Shown: positions 24,722-34,908 of the stretch, piece after piece | How positions within the stretch are numbered: position 1 is the first letter of the stretch | Layout of the letters: every line of letters begins with the position of its first letter | Assembly (NCBI GenBank): GCA_000708835.1 | Contig: DF237042.1 | Location: 1-64,000, forward strand | Reading direction: 5' to 3' | DNA length: 64,000 nucleotides | From: Klebsormidium nitens | Taxonomy: Eukaryota > Streptophyta > Klebsormidiophyceae > Klebsormidiales > Klebsormidiaceae | Program-made: the position numbers and the translations under genes | Notes under the pieces: generated by a model | What the model was told of the DNA's origin: nothing | Seen by the model: only the letters and a program-made list of their open reading frames with translations | Database searches by the model: none

Positions 24722-27700
24722 TCAACCGGCTTCCCCAGGAGTCAGTTTTTTGTACGTTACTAGTTGCTTCATTATATGCGCCAAGAGCGCCTTGGCTGTA
24801 TGAACGCTTGCTTCCTCGGACGCGCCAATTCCCTGCAACCACGTGGCAATGAATGAGCACACGTCACACACTAACTGATGCAACGAGTAAGGGGAGAACA
24901 ATGTTGGAGGTGGGCGTTGAGGGTTGGGAATAGATCACATGTACGACATGACCAGATTGAGGGACTTCGTTTCCAGACAGAAGCAGGTGTCGATATTTTG
25001 AATGAGCGAGCATGCAAGCTTTTCCGGCCCGCCGTCGTGTCACAGCACCACATAACGGACCAGAAGGCCATGGAAGGCGTGGTTCTCCTTGCAACTCTTA
25101 CCTTGGGCGTTACGCCGCAGATCGCCGAGCCTTCTATTGCATAGAAAAGCAGATCTTCCTCCGTCCCCTCCAGACACTGCAAAACGTAAAGTCGATCAGG
25201 AACGCCGTCCGCATTGCAATACTCCCTTATGCTAACAAGCACCACAGATACAGAAGAGACAGAAAATTTGTCAAAAGACATGGAGACTGTTCAGCACCAC
25301 GAGCGGAGAAGAGCAGGGCCCGTCGACAGACTCGGTCTACAGCCCAGCATGCAATCGTGGAAACAAAACGGCCAGACTGCCAGGCAGCGAGAGGGTGCCG
25401 CACCTTGTTGGTGAGCGATGCTAGCCGCACGGCCTGGCCCGCAAAGGACTCGTCCAGGTCGAAAAGTTCGAGAGCTGGGGGGGGAGGCTCGTGAAGGGCG
25501 GGCGGGAACACCGCGGGCTGGAGGGGCGGAAGCGGCGTCTCGAACTGCATGGCAGCGAGGAGCAGCGGTCCAAGTCAGCCGGCGAAACACTCAAAAGGCC
25601 CCCAATGGCGTTGAAGAAAAGAAACTAAGAGCAGATAGAAGCTTTTTCCCGCTGTCATGAAAACTGGGGATCGTTTCCGTCGGGTGAGGCGACTGGTAGC
25701 GGGAAGACCGTAAGACCGAGTCGGAGGACGACAGCAATGGTCGCGAGGCCGCCTTGAACTTCAGGGATCCGGGACCCCGCCAGCTTCTCAAGATTTGACG
25801 CCCCGCTCACGTTGGGGTGGATGAGCGTGAGCGGCGCGTGCTTGACGGCGAGCTTGGCGTAGAGCTGCGTGGCCTCCGGGATGAGCGCGGTGTCGAGGCC
25901 GAAGAGGCGGTCCTGCACGAGCGCGGGCAGGTCGCGCGGCACGTCGTCGCCCTCCTGCAAGCACGCGCGCACACGCCCCGCCAGCGCCGCCATGTCCGGC
26001 AGCGACACCGCCTCGCCCGACACGTCGGGCTCCTCCGCGTCGCGCGCGTGCAGCTGCGGCCACGGAGGAACGCGATGAGGACGAGACTCGCAACAGAACG
26101 GTACGCACGGGACTTCCGCCGGGTATCATGAATCGGCCGGAATCCGGTGCGTTCTCCACCTTTTTGCGTTCCTCGCCCTCTTCCTGGCAGCCGCACAGAG
26201 AGTTCCTCTGCAAGAGCACCCCCCCAATCCGGGAGAAGCGGCAGCGGGCTAAAAGGGGACGAGAATTTGTACTGGGCACCTCTTCATGGTAATTTCTTTA
26301 TTCAACATAGATGCAAAGGGTCTCTTTAGACCTGCGGGCTCCTTGTTGGCCCTGCTTTGCCGCTGCAAACGTGCCGCAAACAGCCGTGCTCTCATAAACC
26401 CCGAAAGGTGACTGCGGATGTGCCTTGCAACAAAGCGGCATCTCTAGAGGGCTCGTCTGGAACGGCTTGCCAGTCTCTCCCTGGCCCCTCGCCTGCCGCA
26501 TGCCTAGAAAGCAGCCACGGTTCTTGAAAACTGACCACCCGGCCAGTCAAATAGTCAGAGACCTTAAGTGTGGCGCGCACCTCGAGTCCGCCCTCGGGCA
26601 GGAGCCAGCGGAAGAGGAAGTCAGCAAGCTTGCCGTTCTCCTCCTTGTCCAGCCACGCGTCCGAGAACATGAGCGCGCTGCCCAGCACCGCCACGCGGCC
26701 CTGCCCCGCCTGGCCCTGCCACACCGCACCTGCAGCGCAGCGCACGTGCAGAAGCGGTGAGGCAGACACGTGGCGAAAGGGAGTGGTGAGACGCTTTCCG
26801 ACTCAGGAAGTAGGTCGACCCGCTTCCAGAGTCCGCAGACACACCGGAGCCAAGACAACGTCAATAGGAGGGACTTTTGTCGAGTGGGCGGAGCCCAGCG
26901 GAGGGCTCGTCACAAGAAAAGGGCATATGGCCAAACTTGCGATCTCAGATAACCCACAACTTCCTGTCAAAATCCAGCTTCAACCAGCCGCACAAAAGGC
27001 AGGTCTGTCTCTCCTGCACTGCATCAGACTGGGAACTTGGCGCGCGCGCGTCCTTACCAATCGGGCGGTGCATTGGGTATGCAATCTTGCCGGTGGACAG
27101 GATGGGCACGGCCGGCCGTTGTACTGTGAGCGTGCATCCCTGCGGGTAGACCAGCGGCAGAGCGCCGCTCGCGCTCGGGCCGTGGCCGTCCACGCCGCCC
27201 TCGTTCAGCCACCTGCCAACAACAAAGAGGAGCTTACGCCCTGAAGCTGCCTGCTGCAAAAGTCTCGATACAACACCAACCGACAACAGTTGATGAGGCT
27301 AGCTTGAAGTTTGCCATGATCTGACACTGGTGAGTGTGGGCAAGGTCGCAACACTTACTTGGCATGCTGCCCCCCGCTTAGAGTGCTCTCCCCTCCTCGC
27401 CCAGATCTGCCGCCGCCCTGCCAAGTGACCACACATTGGGTCAGAAACCCCGAATTTTATAATCATTGTGAGAAGATTACACACAGCTGACTGCGTGGTA
27501 TGCTGTCTTTCGTCAGAATTCAATGGCAACAATCTTGCTGTTTCCAAGACCCGTGTATTTGCAACTTTATAGCTGAAACACGCTGGCACAGCAACCAACT
27601 TCTGGTTTGACAACATAGTTCTGCACATTCTCCATCTTGCAGAAGCAGCTCGGCAGGGGTGGCTCACGGTGGCAAGTGCGCGGTTGAGCAGCCCGTCGGT

Positions 27701-28866
27701 GATGAGGACCTCCTTGGGGTGGGGGTACTTGTGAAACACGGTGCGCACCACGCTGTCAGCGTTGACCGCGATGCCCAGCCCCTCTGTGACCGCATTCACC
27801 CCGCTGCCCGCGCGCTCGTCGCCGCCCTCCCCCACCAGAAACAGCAGGCTGCCGCCCTCCGCAACAAAGCGGTGCAGGACGTCCACCTGTAGATGAACAG
27901 TGCAGACAGCTGGCGATGTTACACTGTGAGAGAAAGAGCTACGCAGGTCTTTGATCAGCAAAGAAGCTGGAGCCAGCACTGCAAAGGGGCATACAGGGGA
28001 CATTGTCTCATCCTTGTTCAGGCACTGCTGGAGCTGGCAACTTTACGACTGTAGGGCTCTTAGCATCTGGAACGGGCCAGTACCGGCTGGGGCTGGCAAA
28101 CGCCAGCTCCTGGCTCTCAAGGACAACAGGCTTCAGGTATTTGCGCGCCGAACATGAGCGCACTTGCCTCCGTTGCAGAGAAGTCCTCGCGCGGGCTCCC
28201 AAAGACCACGATTGACGCATCCGCCAGTCGCTCCGCCGTCAGCTCATCCTTGTTCCTGCACGCAAGAAAGCCTCAGGACTCTTTCCTCCAGATAATTCAC
28301 CTGATTGCAAAACCACTCGCCTGCAACCCAGCCACTTGGCAGTCCTTTTCCAGCAAAGCAGACCACTCCTCAACGCTATATCTTTTTGATATGAGTCCTA
28401 GTCATGTGGTGGAACCACGTTAAGCAGTTTTCAGGAATCTAAGAGTATGTTAGCTTTGGAGGCCGATCCCGGTGGCAGGTGAGAGGGGCTTACTGCTGAG
28501 CTTTGAAGATACCCCGTAAGCGCCGCGAGAGTTGTTTGAAACCACTAGTGGGTGTGTATGTCTCTGGACAAGGAACAAGTAGCAATGTATTAGAAGCCAC
28601 AGTGTATCAAGTTGTGTGCAGTATGACAAGCATGATGGCCTCTTGGCCATGTTTGCTGGGTCTCAAAGTAGCTTCAGTACTTTTTGGGAACTGGAGTAGG
28701 ATACCCCAACTTGCATACCTTCTGAAGGAAGGAGCAAGCTGCACATTGTATACTCAGCATACAGGTGCTGCGCACAGCACTCAATCTACTCGCAATTGGC
28801 GTGCTCACCTCTTTTGACTGCATCGAACAGGACCAGCACCTCCCCCTCCCCAGCTGACCCATTCAT
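24722..28866 (-). CDS. IFT52: Intraflagellar transport protein 52 (IFT52)
   Basis: Core subunit of the IFT-B train needed to build cilia and flagella. Eleven exons give 461 aa (Chlamydomonas about 454, human 437): 28866-28809, 28563-28494, 28255-28168, 27886-27668, 27417-27359, 27212-27058, 26729-26563, 26053-25811, 25544-25404, 25176-25102 and 24832-24722. The N-terminal GIFT-type domain shows VLFDAVKRETYTPTSGF, IVVFGSPREDFSATE, GGSLLFLVGEGGDE, NADSVVRTVFHKYPHPKEV and PMHRPIGAVW. These are followed by GRVAVLGSALMFSDAWLDKE and, in the C-terminal IFT46/IFT88-contact region, FETPLPPLQPAVFPPALHE and LELFDLDESF. The last exon ends AKALLAHIMKQLVTYKKL. All junction phases agree. Intron 3 uses a GC donor. 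Presence of the gene implies a flagellated cell stage. Confidence 0.96.
27887..28167 (-). other. GC-AG intron in IFT52
   Basis: On the minus strand the exon ending SPREDFSATE reads GAG|GCAAGT, the classical GC-AG donor context, and the next exon begins after CTACAG with GTGGACGTC. Both sides are phase 0 and IFT52 homology continues across without gap. The nearest GT (GCAA|GTGCGC) is phase 1 and would put the downstream exon out of frame. Confidence 0.85.
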
Positions 28867-30776
28867 GGGGAACACATCCGGCCCCATGCAGTGAGAGCCA
28901 CACCTTACCCTGCCAAAGTTGCAGCTGCACTGCGAGACTCACAAGAGCTTCTCCCAAGTGCTCCCCAAGCCAGCTCCCTGGACAGCTCGCTCGAGTTACC
29001 TCATCAGTCTCCCAAGGCTCAGTCAAAGCATTCAACAGGCCTCAATTTGATCAATTGTCCACTTTGCGTGTGGCTCACTTAAGCTGGACATTTCGATTCT
29101 GGGCTTCCCACAGCTGCCTCTTTGACCCTTGCAAAGCGTAGAGCTGTGTCCGCCTTGCTGCCCAACATTCTGACTTCTGTGCTGAGCTTGTGCCAATTGC
29201 ACTGTGCTGGCCAGCTTGCATGAAACCCTAAACGAGGTTGGTGTCGTTTGATTCGGACGTTGACACTTCGATCGAACGCGTCGGACTCGAGAGTGCTCGG
29301 CCCGGGGGGCCTGCGCCGAGGTTCAATCGGACGCTCTGGATCGAGTCACGGGAGACCTGCGCGGCTCCGCGCAGTGCCCCGGGGTCAGCGGGCGCCGGCA
29401 CGGAATAGTTGTGTTAAAGGACCGGCGATATCCGAGTACCGGTCAAAGTTGCCGTGCGCGGCCGCCGGCGGGCCCCGCGCACGCGCAGACTCAGCCGCCG
29501 CCAGCCTAGCTTGGCACATCGGCACGCAAAATACAGGAAAACTACGCTGCTGCACTAGTAGCTGATTAGCAGTACTGCCAGCTTAGGAAGGACAGAGCCC
29601 TCAGCCAGGGCCTTTATCCTGACGTACTCACGTACGTACCTACTTCCACCGTTTGGTTGATCTCGAAGTTCGAAAGCTCTTCAAAAGTGTAAATGTTGTA
29701 TGCGTACAGCAATCTAATAATATAATCTATCAGAAGGATTTCACTTCGTCATTTAGCTAGTGATGCAGCTTCCTTCTCGCATGCGGAAATGCATTCAATG
29801 ATGTCATGTGCACGAACCCTGCTCGATCGTGGACGGTGAGACGCGGTGATTGCACACGTTTACTTCTATATTTCGAACCGTTGAACCATTCTGGGACCAT
29901 TCTGATCGACCAGCCATGAACCACTATGAGCTTGAATACCGTATGAGATCAGTACCTTCACTACGTTCCTCGCTCACTGAGACTTCGACGTCAGACAAGG
30001 TGCACCGTGATGCTCGCTAGAAGTTCATTCGCTCATCTCGGCGTGCCATATACTAGTCTTTCGGGCTCCGAACTTTGCATCATGACGACGAGGGAAGAAT
30101 CAGTATTAGGGACCGCGTATACTAACCAGTCAATGATGCGGCACGAGGTCAAGCCAGACGGGCCGCAGGCGGGCTGATTGTGCATCTGCTGATCTGCACA
30201 TACACGTCACATATGCAAAGTCTGGCCCGAGCTATAGTCGAACATGGCCAGAAAACTTCAGCGCGCGTGGCAGCGTGGATGTGACTTATTCACAAATCAT
30301 TAAACAGACACTTTACATTCCAAGCTTAGGCTGTCGAAGCAGTTCGAGGCAGTGATTTGTTCAATGAAAAAGGGTTTGGAGCTTTGAAAGCTTTGCTTTT
30401 TGGCTTTCTAGTCTTAGAACTCGTGAATACGTGAGGTTCAATGGTGATGGAAAGTATGACTGCGGTTCCAACACTTTCATGATCTGTTGAGCTGGTATTG
30501 AAATTATATGTTATTGCCAAGCTCAATAGCACACTTGAAAATCTCAGACCGTAGGTGATTGACATTAGTCTGGAAAACCCCTCAATGCTTTGAAGACTCA
30601 GAAAGCAACTTGTACTCCCATATGGTTGCGCGATTTCAATGGACAACCCTCCTTATGCAATAGATAGTGGATAGAACGCGTGAACGCTCTCAATCTTGCG
30701 CCTGCAACTGCTAACGCTCTCGTTGACGCTTAAATGATTAAGATTATATTGGCCAATCAGTTTACCAGAATACTTG
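28867..30776. other. Intergenic, IFT52 promoter side, with GC-rich island
   Basis: Upstream of IFT52 and downstream of the alanine racemase. The first 350 bp should hold the IFT52 promoter. A GC- and CpG-rich island with hairpins lies at about 29240-29520. From 29560 to 30776 the DNA is AT-richer and without a supportable gene. Confidence 0.6.
29240..29520. other. GC-rich island with hairpins
   Basis: A sharply GC-rich, CpG-dense block inside AT-richer intergenic DNA. It holds a tight inverted repeat CTGCGCGG-CT-CCGCGCAG (29357-29374) and a second, GTGCGCGG (29454-29461) with CCGCGCAC (29475-29482). No long ORF has recognisable content. It could be a regulatory CpG island, a structured RNA or a degraded insert; I cannot decide from sequence alone. 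Confidence 0.4.
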
Positions 30777-32079
30777 TCAACGTAGGCCCCCGACGTACCG
30801 CCGCGGCACTCTCCGGCCAATGTTACATACAATCTCGTAGCTGATGGTCCCTGCCCACTCCGCCACTTCCGCGGCATCGATGCTCGCCCCCTGCTGCTCT
30901 CCCAACAGCACCACCTCATCCCCTCGCGTCACCCCAGCCACGTGCGTGACGTCAACCATGCAGTAGTCCATGCACACCGTCCCGACCAGCCGTGCTTTCT
31001 GCCGGCGCACCAGCACATAACGCTTTGTTGCTCAGCGCGTGCATATACCCATCACCGTAACCAACCGCCAGCGTTGCGATCTGGCTGTTGCGGTCAGCAT
31101 ACCACTCCGTCCCATAGCTGACGGGCTCTCCGGCCGGGAGGGTACGGACCGCAACCACCTCGGTAGTCCAACGGAGGGCGGGGGCCAACTTTAATGGGCA
31201 GGGTTTACCCTCTAGAGGATCCAACCCGTAAAGCGCTAACCCGCAGCGTACCAGGTTTGCGCCCGCTTTCGGCAGGCTGAGGGCGCCCGGGCTGTTTGCG
31301 AAGTGTAACCAGGCCAGGTTAAGCCCACAGGAGGTGGCGATCTCCAACGCTTCCCGCCACCGGTGAAGCTGCATCCGGTTGAAACCGTCGCTGGGGCTAT
31401 CCGCGTTTGCGGGGTGCGTCATGAGCCCATCGATGCTGACGTTCTTGAACCGCGCGACGCTCTTAACGAAGGCTGCCAGATCGCGGCAGGGCACGCCCGC
31501 TCGCGCCATCCCCGTGTCCACCTCCACGTGGACCTTCCACGTGGCACCCGGCCTCACAGCCGCTGACAACGCCTCAAACTGATCCACTGTGCACAGCACC
31601 GGCGTCAGATCGAAATCCACCATCATTTCGTAGGCCCCCTCGTATGTCTGCCCCCAAACGAGGATCGGAGTCTCAATCCCCGCTCTCCTGAGTTCAATTG
31701 CCTCTTCCACGAGTGCCACGCCCAGCCATTCCGCCCCTCCGGCCACCAACGTTCTGGCGACCGGAACCATTCCGTGCCCATAAGCATCGGCCTTGAGTAC
31801 CGCGCACACTGCCGCACGCGGGGCCACCTTCCGGACCACCCGCAAGTTGTCCGCAATCGCGTCCAGGTTGACAGTCGCGAAGCAGCGCCGAATGGGTGCT
31901 GGGACATCTTGCTGCGACGCTTCGAGGGGGTGCACTTTTGCTCGCGCCTTTTGAGCATTCGCTATCGAAGTTTGGGCACCTTCTTCCTGGCAGAGGCAAG
32001 GATTGAGATGTTCCACGGCTGAGATTGACGTCCTTTTGATGTCGAAAAAGAGCCCAATCGGCATCGCATCGTACACCAA
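30777..32079 (-). CDS. alr: Alanine racemase, intronless, with one frameshift
   Basis: Fold-type III PLP enzyme that interconverts L- and D-alanine. The main frame runs from 32079 and shows VNLDAIADNL, the PLP-lysine motif AVLKADAYGHG (Lys96), HVEVDTGMARAG, MTHPANAD, LHFANSPGAL, LVRCGLALYG and the catalytic-tyrosine region LAVGYGDGY. At about 31020 the frame breaks: ALSNKA reads on in the wrong frame to a stop at 30952, while the true C-terminal domain (YVLVRRQKARLVGTVCMDYC ... TISYEIVCNIGRRVPRRYV) continues in another frame to a stop at 30777. One extra base (around T31020) explains this. With that allowance the protein is about 434 aa, with a 57-residue N-terminal extension compared with bacterial Alr that could be a leader or an artefact of a missing upstream exon. 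The gene has no introns, unlike all its neighbours, which suggests bacterial origin. Whether the frameshift is real or an assembly error is open. Confidence 0.9.
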
Positions 32080-34908
32080 TGGCTACTGTCCAGGATTGCT
32101 TGGATAACGTAATTCCAGATGAAATCGCAGTCACGCCAGCGGGCTTGCTCTCGTTCAGACTTTTGAATGGCTCTGTTCCTGGCTGAACATTCCTTTGCAT
32201 CTTCGTTTGTCTCCGGAACCAGCTGAATTGGCAAATGACAGCAAGCATACAAGCAATGATTAAGGAAAGACTTCAAGCCCAGATCAAAACAACAAAGTTC
32301 GGGCCTCTATTGAACTGAACCTCCTGAGCATATACACAATGAACTCCACGTTGTCGACCCAGCCAATACAAACGAGAGAGTGTATGCAGATTGGGTCGGC
32401 AAAAGACGTGCGCACCAGAAGTTCTACGGGACTCACTCAATCAGGAACACCCTTTCTGACTGCGCTCGAGCTACTGACAAGCCTTGACAAGATTCCTTTC
32501 CTTCCCTCCCTTTTCAAATGGCTACTCAACCACTGCCATCTGTGGGTTACTCTTCAAGAACACAATTTTGGATCGAGACAATCATGAGTCCAAGAGCACA
32601 CGCCAGCTATACAATCACTTCGATCAGGAATCCGACCTTCAAACTTCACGAGCCGCGCTGCCCAAAGTTCCATTCAGTCGCTTTAAGTCTTGGCTCACAA
32701 TGCTTGCTTACCCCCCTTTGTGCCGCCTGCAGCGCTTCTTGCTCGCCATCCTGCATTTGTTCACACAACATCGCAGACTGTACTGACGTCATGGTGGCAG
32801 CTCAAAGGTGCTCAGACTGCATAGGCCTACTCCTGCGCTGCTTCACCCTGGACCATGCTTCCAGCTCAGGCACTAGGGTCAAAGCTTAGACTGTTACGAT
32901 GCCCAGGTTCAACATACCAGTTAATAGTGCTTTCTCGTTCCTAACCTGCCGTGCCTTACACGTGGTGATTTGGGGCTTAATCTGCCCAAACTAAATATCT
33001 ACTTGTGCTGGAGGTGACTGCTGGGCATGATCACATTCAAACGAAAATCTGATGGGGAGCTGCATGAGCTGATGGTGACCATATAAGCGCCACATATGCG
33101 CTAGCTTGCCGGCCCATCTTGAGGTTGTCTGACAGATGCTAGCTAAGCACCTTCCAAAACCGTACCATATTCTGCAAGGATCCTGGGCAGAAAGAACTCA
33201 GCAGCTCACAGCCATTGTCGCATACGCAGCTTTTGACTTGACTCTCTCAAATGAGAACGCAAGCAGAGTCGAAACACCAGAGTCCGTCGGACGTGAAGCG
33301 TTACACAGCGCGCCTGCCTATATATTGATCACGGTTCAAGTCAGCCAATGATCGCGCCAAAGTGCTTGGGGCCAACATTAACCTTGTGACCTTAGCATGC
33401 TTCTGTACTGCGCCCTTCCTACCTAGTAGTATATATTAGGTACGTATACGCATGGACTCCGTCATAGATGGCTTCCAGCTGCTAGCGACCGTTGCTCATG
33501 TTTCTCATAAGCTTTGACCTTTTGCTAGATGGCAAGACAACCTATAAGGTAAGGCTAAGTCAGTTCTGCATGCATGTTGCATGCGACATAATGCAGCGTC
33601 TCTGCAGCATGCATGGTGAGTTAGCTAGCTGGGAATCTCTTTCGTAGACTGGCCGAGCATTGAAAGCGGCAATGATTGCCTCGGCAGCAACTGCAGCGGA
33701 GCCCGTACGGTCGGTGATCAACACGGTCGGAGATGGGCGTACCGTACACAGGCCGCGCGCTGCTTTGACCGTCTAACCTCTGCTCGAGAGTAATCGAGAT
33801 AAGGAGTCAGTGAGACGCCTTCTCCTTACCAGTTTCCGACTCGTTCCAGTCGGAAGTTCGATTTCAGGTTCCGGAAGGGGTGCTTTGTCTCGAGATATTG
33901 GAATTTGGAGCCCATTTGCATTTGACGGCAGCTTTCTTTGTTGGAATATGGCGCTGTGCCAATCTGGCGCTCGGGCGGCCGCGTTGGATTGAATGGATTT
34001 CGAGGTCGCCGTAATGCACCGTGGCCTTTCCCAGGGGCTGCTATGGAACGAGGGCCGGAGGGCGATGATCGGATGATTACTCTAGCCCTGTACGTGCAAC
34101 CGTTTCAAGCCAAAATTTTGGTCCAAAAAAGGGGTTGTCGATCAAAGGTATGCAACTGGAAAAGCTGACGTACCATCAATTATCTTAGGAAAGATTGCAC
34201 CTGTGTAGGAGTATGACTTGATCTATCCCGCTAGGTCTGAAACGGGTTACCCCCATACATGTTACACGCCTCGAAGAGCGATCAGAACATGCCACCATTC
34301 TGACAGATTGTACACTAAGCCTAATATACAGGATCGACCGAGAAGTTCGACGCAAGCTTTGAGTTGGCCGCCACGTCCACCATGATATGTACATTCCATA
34401 CTTGGAACAATTCCTCGAGCGATCATTTTGGAAAACGTCATTTCAGTGGTTGGACGCTTTGCAGCAAATTCTCATTACGTACAGCTGTGCCAGTGGTTTC
34501 GGGACAAGTCTTTGGAATGTGGAATATCTCCCTCTTCTTTAATCGTGCTCTGTTCAACAGAACGGTTCGCCAATTTATCAGTATTTCGATCATAATAACT
34601 ATGACTCCTTCGTGGCGCACAACCTGGTACAACTACCTATGATTTTCAGAATCCTTTCGCTGGCAACACAGTCCAACGTTCAAACAATGTCAGCGCTCTC
34701 TAGTTTCTTCGAGCTTATCTTGGCTACGCGTGTACGGCATCTAGCCTGATCTCAGCCGCCCGCGTGGCAACTGGGCACGGCTTGTGCAGTTACGAAATCC
34801 AAATCCAAATCCAAATCAAATCAACGCACGAGCATTACTACCTACAAAGCCCCCTGTCAAACTAAATCTCAAACACGCTACTCGCCCAAAACTGCCGTTG
34901 TAGCTCTT
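32080..34908. other. Intergenic, no gene seen
   Basis: Contains the alanine racemase 5' side and the PsbS 3' flank. Several ORFs of 80-125 codons occur near 32.3-32.9 kb, but they overlap in different frames and show no motif, so I treat them as chance. A short (AAATCC)n run lies at 34795-34822. Confidence 0.6.
34795..34822. repeat. AAATCC microsatellite
   Basis: Three perfect AAATCC units followed by shortened AAATC units, about 85 bp downstream of the PsbS stop codon on the minus strand. Confidence 0.8.
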
